Shown: piece by piece, positions 7,266-15,440 of the stretch
How the letters are laid out: each line of letters begins with the position of its first letter
How positions within the stretch are numbered: position 1 is the stretch's first letter
Assembly: GCA_013698055.1 (NCBI GenBank)
Contig: JACCVS010000509.1
Location: 1 to 26,119, forward strand
DNA: 26,119 nucleotides
Reading direction: 5' to 3'
From: Acidobacteriota bacterium
GTDB lineage: Bacteria > Acidobacteriota > Blastocatellia > Pyrinomonadales > Pyrinomonadaceae
Program-made: the position numbers and the translations under genes
Notes under the pieces: model-generated
The model's database searches: none
What the model was told of the DNA's origin: nothing
Seen by the model: only the letters and a program-made list of their open reading frames with translations

Positions 7266-8204
7266 ATGAAAGACTGTTTCATCATCGGCTCCCGTGGCTC
7301 GAAACTCGCGCTCTGGCAGGCTGAGTGGGTCAGGGAGCGTCTCAACCAGCTACACCCGCTCAAGCAAATCTCCATCGAAGTTATCAAAACTTCCGGCGAT
7401 GTGATGAAAGATGCGCCGCTTGCCGTCATTGGAGGCAAGGGAGTTTTCACCAAAGAACTCGAAGAAGCTTTGCTCACTAAGCGAATTGATCTAGCAGTTC
7501 ACTCGCTGAAAGATTTGCCGACGATACTGCCAGAAGGGCTAACGATTGCTGCAATCACCGAGCGCGAAGACGCGCGCGATGCGCTTGTGTTGCGTGAAGA
7601 ATCGGCAATCGAGCAACCTTCGATCAAGCATCTGCCGGAAAATTGCGTAGTCGGCACATCCAGCCCACGCCGCCTGTCGCAGTTGAAACATCTTCGTCCT
7701 GATCTTGCAATCAAAGAATTGCGCGGCAACGTTGATACGAGACTGCGAAAGCTGGACGCGGGCGAGTACGATGCGATAATTCTGGCCTCGGCTGGGTTGC
7801 GGCGTCTCGGGTTGGCGCATCGAATCACTGCTTCCATCGAGATCGAAGAAATGCTCCCGGCTGTCGGTCAGGGTGCGCTCGCCGTTGAAACACGCCGCGA
7901 TGATGAAGAGACAGTGAGCATCCTCTCGCTGCTCGACGATTCGCAAACGCGCGCGGCCTGCACGGCTGAACGCGCTCTGCTGCGCGCGCTCGGCGGCGGC
8001 TGCCTGCTACCCATCGCAGCCCATGCCGTCGTGCAAGATCATCACTTGCGATTGGAAGGGCTGGTTGCTGAAATCTCCGGCGAAAGTATCATCCGCGACT
8101 CGCTTGAAGGCGCAGCATCAGATGCCGAACGACTGGGCAGCGAGCTTGCTCAACATCTGCGCGAGCGCGGAGCGGAATCGTTGCTCCGAGCGATAACCAT
8201 TTAG
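7266..8204 (+). CDS. hemC: Hydroxymethylbilane synthase (porphobilinogen deaminase)
   Basis: A 312-residue enzyme that joins four porphobilinogen molecules into hydroxymethylbilane. It begins with the family pattern IIGSRGSKLALWQ. The catalytic Asp is D83 in HSLKDLP, the cofactor-contact block VVGTSSPRR lies near residue 130, and the Cys that anchors the dipyrromethane cofactor is C246 in GGGCLLPI. Length and motif order are complete. The ATG sits at the right edge of heptad hairpin B and has no Shine-Dalgarno, so initiation must rely on something other than a standard ribosome-binding site or on the hairpin opening. It lies in the ccsA-hemA-hemC-hemD run. Confidence 0.97.
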   Translation: MKDCFIIGSRGSKLALWQAEWVRERLNQLHPLKQISIEVIKTSGDVMKDAPLAVIGGKGVFTKELEEALLTKRIDLAVHSLKDLPTILPEGLTIAAITEREDARDALVLREESAIEQPSIKHLPENCVVGTSSPRRLSQLKHLRPDLAIKELRGNVDTRLRKLDAGEYDAIILASAGLRRLGLAHRITASIEIEEMLPAVGQGALAVETRRDDEETVSILSLLDDSQTRAACTAERALLRALGGGCLLPIAAHAVVQDHHLRLEGLVAEISGESIIRDSLEGAASDAERLGSELAQHLRERGAESLLRAITI

Positions 8205-8272
8205 GAGCAGGGTTTCGTCCTAATACGCAAGCAATCAGGCAGGAAATAAGCCTTGCATTCCACATATTTTGT

Positions 8273-9121
8273 ATGACGGATTCGCCACCACAAACTTCTC
8301 CCGTAGCAGAACAAGAGGGTGAAAAACCTCTTGCCGGTTGCACAATCGTCATCACGCGCGCGCGTGCGCAATCAATTGAGTTCGCCTCCGACCTTGAGCG
8401 ATTGGGAGCGCGCGTCGTCAGTTGCCCTACCATCGAGATTGTCGAGCCTGAGAGCTATGCGCTACTCGATGAAGCTATCGAAAATTTGTATGGCTACGAT
8501 TGGCTCATCTTCACGAGCGTCAACGGCGTTGATTATTTTCTTCGCCGCATAGAGACTCGCGGGGTTGATGTGAGCGAGCTTGACGAGTTACGCGTCTGCG
8601 CTATCGGTGAAGCGACCGCGCTTCGCCTGCGTGAAGCTCGCGTCCACGTTGACGTTGTCCCCGAACAGTTCAAAGCCGAAGGCGCTTTCACTGCTATCGA
8701 GGCTTATGTCGGCGGGCGTGAGGGACTTAAACGCCTTAATTTCCTCATTCCACGTGCGGCAATCGCGCGTGATTACCTGCCCGACGCGCTTGAAGACATG
8801 GGCGCGCGTGTGGACGTTGTTCCTGCCTATCGCACCGTCCGGCCACAAACCTCCGAGCGTGGCCGCGTCGAAGCGATGCTTGCGGGCGGCGCTGTTGACT
8901 GCATCACATTTACCAGTTCTTCAACGGTCGTCAACTTCGCCCAACTCTTCGACACGACGGATTTGAGCCAACTGCTCAAAGGCATAGCGGTTGCCTGTAT
9001 CGGCGACATCACGGCTGCCACCGCCAGCGAATACAACCTGCGAACAGAAATCATGCCCAGCGAATACACAATTCCCGCCCTGACACGCGCCATCGTCGCT
9101 TACTACTCAGGCAGAGGTTAG
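8273..9121 (+). CDS. hemD: Uroporphyrinogen-III synthase
   Basis: A 282-residue protein that closes hydroxymethylbilane to uroporphyrinogen III with inversion of ring D. The family is poorly conserved, but the repeated motifs YDWLIFTSVNGV (near residue 78) and DCITFTSSSTVVNF (near 210), the alternating two-domain fold pattern and the position after hemC make the call secure. The first 20 residues, rich in Pro/Glu/Gln, precede the usual domain start (CTIVITRAR). No Shine-Dalgarno is visible before the ATG, which lies 68 bp after hemC. The last three codons (Gly-Arg-Gly) and the stop are within heptad element C, so the extreme C-terminus may be repeat-derived. Confidence 0.93.
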   Translation: MTDSPPQTSPVAEQEGEKPLAGCTIVITRARAQSIEFASDLERLGARVVSCPTIEIVEPESYALLDEAIENLYGYDWLIFTSVNGVDYFLRRIETRGVDVSELDELRVCAIGEATALRLREARVHVDVVPEQFKAEGAFTAIEAYVGGREGLKRLNFLIPRAAIARDYLPDALEDMGARVDVVPAYRTVRPQTSERGRVEAMLAGGAVDCITFTSSSTVVNFAQLFDTTDLSQLLKGIAVACIGDITAATASEYNLRTEIMPSEYTIPALTRAIVAYYSGRG

Positions 9122-9205
9122 TGGTCAGAGATTAGAGGTTAGAAAAATTACCTGACACCTAACCTCTAACCTCTGACCACTGCCGTTGACTCTGACCTCT
9201 AACTT
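9111..9205. repeat. Heptad-repeat hairpin C with an extra distal block
   Basis: The left arm has units GCAGAGG, TTAGTGG, TCAGAGA, TTAGAGG, TTAGAAA (9111-9145). The right arm has CTGACAC, CTAACCT, CTAACCT, CTGACCA, CTGC (9152-9183). Bases 9121-9142 pair with 9159-9180 at 21 of 22 positions. A further inverted pair of units, CTGACCT and CTAACTT, follows at 9192-9205, out of the 7-bp register by two bases. The hemD stop codon is inside the left arm. Confidence 0.8.
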
Positions 9206-9215
9206 CTCTCGTCTG

Positions 9216-9224
9216 TGCTAAACT
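9216..9224 (+). promoter_or_regulatory. Possible extended -10 element giving a leaderless transcript
   Basis: TGCTAAACT matches an extended -10 (TGnTAnnnT) and ends seven bases before the ATG of the response regulator, so a transcript starting here would have essentially no leader. That agrees with the absence of a Shine-Dalgarno. No matching -35 is seen at the usual distance, so this is weak. Confidence 0.25.
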
Positions 9225-9231
9225 TTCCCAC

Positions 9232-10668
9232 ATGGCGAAGGGTCGTGTTCTCATTGTTGATGACGAAAAGGCTGCGGGCGAGGGCTTGCGCGATTTGCTG
9301 GCTGCCGAAGGTTACGAGACCGTAGCGGAGGCGGACGGAGTTGACGGCCTGAAGCGAGCCGAAGAGTTTCTCCCTTCCGTCGTTATCACAGACATTCTAA
9401 TGCCGCGCATGGATGGCTTCGGTCTCTTGAAGGAGATTCGCCTCCGTTACCCGGAGATGGCTGTCATCCTCTTGACCGGGCAAGGCTCCGTCGAGATGGC
9501 CTTGCGCGCCATTCAGGAAGAGGGCGCGTACCATTACTTCGAGAAGCCGATTGACATGAAGAAGCTGCGCCTCGTCGTGGAGCGCGCAGTCGAGTATGCA
9601 GAGGCGCGGCGCGAGAACGAGGCGCTTCGACGCCAGCTTCGAGATCGTGGTGCGTTCGGCGAGCTTGTCGGCAAATCCGAGCCGATGCGCCAGATTTATC
9701 ACTTGATCGAACAGGTCGCTCCGTCTTCCGCCTCAGTCCTCATCACGGGCGAGTCCGGCACTGGCAAGGAACTCGTCGCCCGCACGATTCACAATCTCAG
9801 TCCGCGCAATAACGCACAGTTTGTCGCCATTAACTGTTCAGCGATTCCCGAAACATTGATGGAATCCGAGCTGTTCGGGCATGAGAAAGGCGCTTTTACA
9901 GGCGCGGCTTCGCGTCGTCAGGGATGCTTCGAGCTGGCACATGGGGGCACGCTCCTGCTCGACGAGATTGCGGAGATGCCGACTCTCCTGCAAGCGAAAC
10001 TCTTGCGCGTGCTGGAAGAGCGTGTGCTCAGGCGTCTGGGCAGCACGCAGGAGATTCCCATTGATGTGCGCCTGCTTGCCGCTACAAACAAGAATCCGCA
10101 GGAAGCCGTCAGCATCGGTGGTCTGCGTGAAGACCTGCTGTATCGTCTCAATGTTATCATGATCGAGATGCCGCCCCTGCGCGACCGGAAAGATGATCTC
10201 CCGCTCCTGACGCAGCATCTCATCACGCAGCTTGCCGAGAAGCATAAACGTCCCGCTCGCTTTCTGGCTCCATCCGCCCTTCAGGTCTTGCAATCTCACA
10301 CCTGGCCGGGCAACGTTCGCGAGCTACGAAACGCCATCGAGCGCGCCGTCATCATCTGCTCAGGCGAAGAGATCGAGCGTCATCATCTCGCGCCATATCC
10401 GGTTGACCAGCGCGCCCGCGTGCGCAGTGAGGACACTTTGTCGCTCCCCGTTGGTACGCCCATCGAGGAGGTCGAGCGGCAGATGATTATGCGGACGTTG
10501 CAGAAGACGGATAACAACAAGACGCGCGCGGCAGAGCTTCTCGGCATCAGTTTGAAGACTTTGCATAACAAGCTGCGCCTTTACCGCGAGCGAGGGCAGA
10601 TGCCCGATACCAATCTCGCCTATTCTCACGAGCCGGAGCTTCAACGTAGGACGGGCGAGCAGGTATGA
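9232..10668 (+). CDS. NtrC-family sigma54-dependent response regulator
   Basis: A 478-residue cytoplasmic transcription activator with three domains. Residues 1-120 are a receiver with phospho-acceptor D54 (VITDILMP) and acidic pocket D10-D11. Residues about 142-380 are an AAA+ domain with Walker A GESGTGKE at 173-180, the sigma54-contacting GAFTGA loop at 220-225 and Walker B LLLDEIAEM at 241-249. The C-terminus (about 425-465) is a Fis-type helix-turn-helix with AAELLGISLKTLHNKL. It would activate sigma54 promoters on phosphorylation by the kinase encoded next, whose start overlaps its stop by four bases. The intact GAFTGA means sigma54 is expected in the genome. The regulated process is unknown; adjacency to haem genes is not proof of a link. 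Confidence 0.96.
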   Translation: MAKGRVLIVDDEKAAGEGLRDLLAAEGYETVAEADGVDGLKRAEEFLPSVVITDILMPRMDGFGLLKEIRLRYPEMAVILLTGQGSVEMALRAIQEEGAYHYFEKPIDMKKLRLVVERAVEYAEARRENEALRRQLRDRGAFGELVGKSEPMRQIYHLIEQVAPSSASVLITGESGTGKELVARTIHNLSPRNNAQFVAINCSAIPETLMESELFGHEKGAFTGAASRRQGCFELAHGGTLLLDEIAEMPTLLQAKLLRVLEERVLRRLGSTQEIPIDVRLLAATNKNPQEAVSIGGLREDLLYRLNVIMIEMPPLRDRKDDLPLLTQHLITQLAEKHKRPARFLAPSALQVLQSHTWPGNVRELRNAIERAVIICSGEEIERHHLAPYPVDQRARVRSEDTLSLPVGTPIEEVERQMIMRTLQKTDNNKTRAAELLGISLKTLHNKLRLYRERGQMPDTNLAYSHEPELQRRTGEQV

Positions 10669-12506
10669 GTGGCGGCAGCGCGCTCCTGCGTCGTCAGATC
10701 GCGCTTATCACACTGCTGGTCGCCACCGTCTCCTTCGTCCTCATCTCTGCCAACATCGCTCAATTGACGCGCTCGCTCGTCTCAAGCCTTCGAGATCAGG
10801 CCGAACGAGTCTCTCTTCAGGCTGCAACAGCCGCAGAGGGCGCAATCGTCGCCGCACCGAACGATCCGCCGCAGCAGGCCATACGCGAATCTCAATTTGC
10901 CCGCACTTTTGCTGAAGCCGTCGTCAAGCGCGGCGCTCCGATTACTTCCCTTGTCATCGAAGATCAAGCGGGAGAGCCTCTTTTGCAAGTCCCGGAAAGC
11001 GCCGTTGGTCAACGGCTACCCGCGCTTGAAAATCTGGCAAATGCTTCTGTCTTCTCGCGCCTGCGTCAGATTTTTTCCGGCGATCAAACACAATATGAAT
11101 ATTCGCGTGCGCTTCTCTATCGCGGTCAGGAATTCGCGCGCGTGCGTCTGAGAGTTTCCGTCGAGCCGATTCGTAATCAGGTCTGGCAGAGCTTGCTCAC
11201 GAATTTGCTTCTGGCTCTCGCGGCAATCGCGGCGGCGACGTTCATTGCCATCAGCTCTGCACGGTTGATAACAGCTCCCTTGCGCGCTATCACATCCTCT
11301 ATCGCCCAGCTTGAAGAGGGACAAGTCGGGGTTTCTTCCCGGCCACAGGGCGAGAGAATAAAAGGAACAGACATTGAAACCGTCGCCGACCGGATTGAGC
11401 ATCTGAGTCGCCAGATTGCAGGCGACCGCTCCCAATTGCGCGAAGCGCGAGGCGGGCTGCAACAAATTCTCCAAAACCTTCAGGAGAGGTTGTTGCTCAT
11501 TAGCGCCGACGGACGCGTGATGCTTGCCAGTCCCGGCGTCGAGGCTCTGCTCAATTCCGAGCAGCCGATGGAAGGGCGCACGCTAACCGAGATCGTCGGT
11601 GCGGAGCATCCGCTCGTCCTGCTTACGCGAAACGCGCTCACGTCAAGTGAGATATCATCCCCAATTACGCTTCCGGCGACGAACGGGAACTCGCCCCGTC
11701 CTGTGGTCGCTTCAGTTCAGCCGATTAAGGATCGCGGAGAGGTCGTCGGCGCGCTCGTCTCATTGCATGACCGTGAGACGGTGGCAAAGCTCGAATCACA
11801 ACTGGACTATTCGGAGCGGCTCGTGGATTTCGCGCGCATCACTTCCGGCATCGCGCACGAGGTTAAGAACCCCCTGAACGCGATGGTCATTCATCTGGAA
11901 CTGCTGCGCTCGAAGCTACAAAGAATTAGCCCCGCCGCTGACGATGCTCGCCCGCAACTGGACATTCTGACTTCGGAGATTCAACGCCTCGACCGCGTCG
12001 TCCAAACATTTCTTGATTTCACGCGCCCCCCGCGCATCAACCTTCGTCCACTCGACGTGAATCAGGTACTGGAAGAGACCATCGCACTCGCTGCGCCTGA
12101 AGCCGAGGCGCGCGGCTCAACCGTCTGGCGCTCGTTCGAGCCTGACTTACCGAAGATTACAGGCGATGCAGATTTGCTCAAGCAGGCTTTTCTCAACATC
12201 GTCATCAACGGCTTTCAGGCGATGGAGAACGGCGGGCGGCTTCTCGTTTCCACCGCCAATGACGGCTCTGGCGGCGTGCTTATCTCCATCACAGACCACG
12301 GCGCTGGCATTGAGGCGGAAGCGCGCGAGCGCATCTTTCATCTCTATTACACGACCAAGGCGGGCGGAAACGGCATCGGCCTCGCGCAAGCTTTCCGCGC
12401 CGTGCAACTGCACAACGGCCAGATCACCTTCGACAGCCAACCAGGACACGGCACAACTTTCAACATCAGGCTAAAAGCAGTCCAAAGTCCAATATCCAAT
12501 GTCTAA
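10665..12506 (+). CDS. Membrane sensor histidine kinase (NtrB-like partner)
   Basis: A 613-residue kinase paired with the preceding regulator through an ATGA overlap. There is a first membrane helix at about 9-31 and an extracytoplasmic sensor of about 140 residues. A second helix follows at about 178-198, then a HAMP-like linker (LITAPLRAI onward), a PAS-like domain (about 265-370), HisKA with phospho-accepting H398 in GIAHEVKNPLN, and an HATPase_c domain with the N-box near NIVINGFQAM, DHGAGI and a G-rich lid. It should autophosphorylate and pass the phosphate to D54 of the regulator. The ligand is unknown. The last residues (Val-Gln-Ser-Pro-Ile-Ser-Asn-Val) and the stop are encoded by heptad element D and follow the normal end of the ATPase domain, so this tail looks acquired. 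Confidence 0.95.
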   Translation: MSGGSALLRRQIALITLLVATVSFVLISANIAQLTRSLVSSLRDQAERVSLQAATAAEGAIVAAPNDPPQQAIRESQFARTFAEAVVKRGAPITSLVIEDQAGEPLLQVPESAVGQRLPALENLANASVFSRLRQIFSGDQTQYEYSRALLYRGQEFARVRLRVSVEPIRNQVWQSLLTNLLLALAAIAAATFIAISSARLITAPLRAITSSIAQLEEGQVGVSSRPQGERIKGTDIETVADRIEHLSRQIAGDRSQLREARGGLQQILQNLQERLLLISADGRVMLASPGVEALLNSEQPMEGRTLTEIVGAEHPLVLLTRNALTSSEISSPITLPATNGNSPRPVVASVQPIKDRGEVVGALVSLHDRETVAKLESQLDYSERLVDFARITSGIAHEVKNPLNAMVIHLELLRSKLQRISPAADDARPQLDILTSEIQRLDRVVQTFLDFTRPPRINLRPLDVNQVLEETIALAAPEAEARGSTVWRSFEPDLPKITGDADLLKQAFLNIVINGFQAMENGGRLLVSTANDGSGGVLISITDHGAGIEAEARERIFHLYYTTKAGGNGIGLAQAFRAVQLHNGQITFDSQPGHGTTFNIRLKAVQSPISNV

Positions 12507-12561
12507 AGTCAAAAGGCGAGAACCTCTAAGATTTTGGACATTGAACGTTGGACTTTGGACT
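12477..12561. repeat. Heptad-repeat hairpin D
   Basis: The left arm opens with GCAG and runs as AGTCCAA, AGTCCAA, TATCCAA, TGTCTAA, AGTCAAA (12479-12513). The right arm is TTGGACA, TTGAACG, TTGGACT, TTGGACT (12534-12561). Bases 12479-12510 match the inverse of 12530-12561 at 27 of 32 positions, and all five differences are transitions. The kinase stop codon (12504-12506) lies in the left arm. Confidence 0.82.
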
Positions 12562-12587
12562 CTTATTAGTGTTATTCATCCCGCCAC

Positions 12588-13484
12588 ATGTCCGTTCTTC
12601 TCTTCTTCGTTGATGGCCTGGGAATCGGGACCCGTGGGGCGCACAATCCTCTTGATGGATTGATGGATGCCGCGCCGCTCGGCGTTTTCCAGGATGAAGT
12701 CCCGGAGATTATTTTTGATGGAAGTCTCGTAAGAACCGATGCGTGTCTGGGAGTTGAAGGGCGGCCACAGAGCGCATCAGGGCAGACGACGATTTTGACC
12801 GGCGTGAACGCGCCCGCTGCGCTCGGCTATCACAAGCAGGGCTTTCCCAACGAAGCGTTGCGCGAGATTATCAGCGAGCATTCAATTTTTCTTCAGCTCA
12901 AGCGCGCGGGCATCGCTCCCAATACTTTTGCTAATGCCTACACGCCACGATTTTTTGCGACCCGCCCGCGCTGGGTCTCTGCTACCACCGTCGCTGTCGA
13001 AGCAGCCGGAATGAGTTTTCGCAATCTGGGTGATTTATTGGCCGGGCGCGCAGTGTTCCAGGACTACACCAATCAGATGTTGATCGAGCACGGCCTCCCC
13101 ATCTCTCTGTATAGTCCCGAGCAGGCGGCTGAGATTCTCGCTTCAATCGCGCGCGAACATCGCTTCACGCTTTACGAATATTTCATCACGGACAAAATTG
13201 GGCACTTGCAGGACATGGAAGCTGCGCGCATCGTCCTCGTCAACCTCGCGCGCTTTGTGCGCCATCTGCTTTCGCAACTCGATCTCAAGCGCACGACTGT
13301 TCTTTTGACCAGCGATCACGGCAACATCGAAGACCTCTCAACTCGCAACCACACGCTCAATCCTGTGCCGACGCTTATCTGGGGCGAGCACCAGAAAAAC
13401 ATCGCAGCCCGCGTGCGTACTCTGGTGGACATCGCGCCTTCCATCGTCGAAGTCCTCACAAGAGGAAGTAATCACACCCGATGA
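12588..13484 (+). CDS. Phosphoglycerate-mutase-like metalloenzyme (alkaline phosphatase superfamily)
   Basis: A 298-residue protein of the metalloenzyme superfamily that includes cofactor-independent phosphoglycerate mutase and phosphopentomutase. The two-metal site can be traced: D9 in FVDGLG, a probable nucleophile Thr in SASGQTT (residues 62-68), D202 and H206 in TDKIGH, D243-H244 in SDHGN, and H255. At under 300 residues it lacks the large inserted domain of classical iPGM, so it is a compact hydrolase or mutase of unknown substrate rather than a confident glycolytic enzyme. Its ATG has no Shine-Dalgarno. The stop overlaps the start of the downstream transporter by four bases, implying translational coupling, so the two may act on related phosphorylated compounds. 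Confidence 0.8.
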   Translation: MSVLLFFVDGLGIGTRGAHNPLDGLMDAAPLGVFQDEVPEIIFDGSLVRTDACLGVEGRPQSASGQTTILTGVNAPAALGYHKQGFPNEALREIISEHSIFLQLKRAGIAPNTFANAYTPRFFATRPRWVSATTVAVEAAGMSFRNLGDLLAGRAVFQDYTNQMLIEHGLPISLYSPEQAAEILASIAREHRFTLYEYFITDKIGHLQDMEAARIVLVNLARFVRHLLSQLDLKRTTVLLTSDHGNIEDLSTRNHTLNPVPTLIWGEHQKNIAARVRTLVDIAPSIVEVLTRGSNHTR

Positions 13485-14917
13485 ACAAGCCAACAACCTC
13501 CGACAAGCGTGAGACCCAAGCAAGCCGGGATGCTCAAAGCTCCACACCCCCTCGCAGCGACAAAAACGACAAGCGAGAGATTTTCGGCTGGCTGATGTAT
13601 GACTGGGCAAACTCCGCGTTTAGCACCACAGTCGCTACAACTCTACTCGGCATTTACCTGACCGGACTCGCGCAGAGCCTTGTCGGCGAGAATGGTAGGG
13701 TGATTGACCTCGGCCCGTTCGGCTCGGTGACGGCGAAAGCGTTCTTTCCATTTTGCGTTTTCGTCTCTGTCTTTTTACAGGCTTTTCTGCTGCCTGTCCT
13801 CGGCGCGATTGCCGACTATTCGCATTTGAAGAAACGCCTGATGGCTACCTTCTGCTACACCGGCGTTGCTACTACTTGCCTGCTTTTCTTCATCACAGGC
13901 AACCTCTACATCATCGGCGGTCTGCTCTTCATCATCGCTAATCTCTGCTTCGGCGCTGCTCTGGTTCTCTATAACGCCTTCCTTCCCGAAATTACGACTG
14001 AAGACCGGCGCGATCAGGTGTCGAGTCGCGGGTTTGCGCTCGGCTATCTTGGCGGCGGCTTGCTGCTGGCATTGAATCTCGGACTGGTGATCTGGGCGCA
14101 AAGCAAGGGTAATAGCGAGACTGTCAATCTCGCAGTTCGCGTTTCCCTTCTCTCTGCCGGACTCTGGTGGGGCGGGTTTGCGCTTCTGACTTTTACGCGG
14201 CTGAAGGTGCGTGGAGCGGCCAGGCGACTGCCCCGCGGCAAAAGCTATCTGAGCATCGGATTCTCCGAGACGCTCAAGACTTTCCGCGAGCTTGGCAAAC
14301 TGCGTCACACGCTCAGGTTTTTACTGGCCTATCTGCTTTACAACGATGGTATCCAGACGATCATCGTCATGGCGGGAGTTTTTTTGGAGCAGGAGCTTTT
14401 CATCTCGCGCGGTCTTGCGCCCGACCGATCTTTTCTGCTGGGAATAATATTGATGGTTCAGTTCGCAGCCTTTGGAGGAGCCTTATTGTTCGAGAGGATA
14501 TCCAGAGCGATGGGGACGAAGAAAGCTATCCTGTTATCGCTTCTGCTCTGGTCTGGAATCGTCATTTACGCTTACGGCTTTCTTAATACAATCACGCAGG
14601 CGTGGGTGATGGCTGCGGCGATTGCGATTGTGCTGGGCGGCTCGCAGGCGCTTTCACGCTCTCTGTTCTCACGCATGATCCCCAAAGGCCGCGAGGCTTC
14701 CTTCTTCGGCATGTACGAAATCTCCGAGCGCGGCACGTCATGGCTCGGGCCGCTTATCTTCGGCATCGTCGTCAGCATGACGAACTCTTACAGGCAGGCA
14801 ATTCTTTCTCTCATCATCTTTTTCGTCGCAGGAATGCTGATGCTCTTTTTCACAGACACGGATAGAGCAGTTCGCGAGGCGGGAAATTCTTTACCGGAAG
14901 AAGTGAAAGAACAGTAG
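13481..14917 (+). CDS. MFS transporter, UMF1/Atg22-like family
   Basis: A 478-residue polytopic inner-membrane protein. The N-terminal cytoplasmic stretch of about 35 residues is polar and is followed by the family hallmark FGWLMYDWANSAFSTT and about twelve hydrophobic helices. Other blocks such as LPEITTEDRRDQVSSRGFALGY and FFGMYEISERGTSWLGP are characteristic of bacterial relatives of the yeast vacuolar effluxer Atg22 (UMF1). These transporters are thought to move amino acids or other small solutes, but the bacterial substrates are mostly unknown. The ATG overlaps the metalloenzyme stop (ATGA), so the pair is one operon. Its end converges with a leftward gene only 50 bp away, and no clear terminator is visible between them. 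Confidence 0.9.
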   Translation: MNKPTTSDKRETQASRDAQSSTPPRSDKNDKREIFGWLMYDWANSAFSTTVATTLLGIYLTGLAQSLVGENGRVIDLGPFGSVTAKAFFPFCVFVSVFLQAFLLPVLGAIADYSHLKKRLMATFCYTGVATTCLLFFITGNLYIIGGLLFIIANLCFGAALVLYNAFLPEITTEDRRDQVSSRGFALGYLGGGLLLALNLGLVIWAQSKGNSETVNLAVRVSLLSAGLWWGGFALLTFTRLKVRGAARRLPRGKSYLSIGFSETLKTFRELGKLRHTLRFLLAYLLYNDGIQTIIVMAGVFLEQELFISRGLAPDRSFLLGIILMVQFAAFGGALLFERISRAMGTKKAILLSLLLWSGIVIYAYGFLNTITQAWVMAAAIAIVLGGSQALSRSLFSRMIPKGREASFFGMYEISERGTSWLGPLIFGIVVSMTNSYRQAILSLIIFFVAGMLMLFFTDTDRAVREAGNSLPEEVKEQ

Positions 14918-14967
14918 AAAGTAAGCCGTAAAGAGCGGACAATCAAAGGCAGCTAGACATTGAGCCA

Positions 14968-15282
14968 TCAGCCAGCAGCTTTGCGCTTACTGCCCTCTGC
15001 GGCGCGTTCGAGACAAACGTGAGAGCAGTAGGAAGCGTTTGAGGAACGAAGCTTGATCGCACGTGATGCTGGTATCCACGTCTCGCAAGAATTGCAGCGC
15101 ACAAGCCTGTCACCTGTGCCGCCGCTCTGAGTCGAGGAGGTGACGGGTTCCTGCTTCATCACACGATTGACATCGCGCGCAACGCCCAGCATCTGCCTCG
15201 CCATCCTGATGAAAGGTCTCAGGCGAAGATAAATGAGTAGTAATATTACGGCTAAAATGCCGAGGATGATTGGAAGTTTCAA
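14968..15282 (-). CDS. PP0621-like membrane-anchored zinc-ribbon protein
   Basis: I choose a TTG at 15282 because AGGAG lies five bases upstream; the resulting protein of 104 residues begins directly with a membrane helix (KLPIILGILAVILLLIYLRL). An upstream in-frame ATG at 15342 would add 20 residues without a better ribosome site. After the helix comes a basic linker, then a C-terminal Cys4-type zinc site: CNSC near residue 71 and CSHVC near residue 92 (SYCSHVCLER). This layout matches the PP0621 family of small proteins with one helix and a metal site, of unknown function. It is convergent with the UMF1 transporter. Confidence 0.75.
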   Translation of the reverse strand: MKLPIILGILAVILLLIYLRLRPFIRMARQMLGVARDVNRVMKQEPVTSSTQSGGTGDRLVRCNSCETWIPASRAIKLRSSNASYCSHVCLERAAEGSKRKAAG

Positions 15283-15372
15283 GCTCACTCCTGCACAGCT
15301 TTTTACTTTGCTCGCCGCAAGCGCGATGCCACGAAGTTTCAATAAAGTGTAGCAAATTGAAATATAAAATGC

Positions 15373-15406
15373 GACGCGCGCCCCTCAAACGTGAGAGGCG
15401 CGCGCC
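15373..15406 (-). terminator. GC-rich hairpin terminator after the RHH gene
   Basis: A 14-bp stem with two mismatches (15373-15386 with 15393-15406) surrounds a six-base loop. On the minus strand it is followed by ATTTTATATTTC, a moderately T-rich tail. It lies 35 bases past the stop of the ribbon-helix-helix gene, so it is a likely intrinsic terminator for leftward transcription. Confidence 0.55.
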
Positions 15407-15440
15407 GCAAGCTGGAATGCGGATGAAAATTTCCGGGCTG

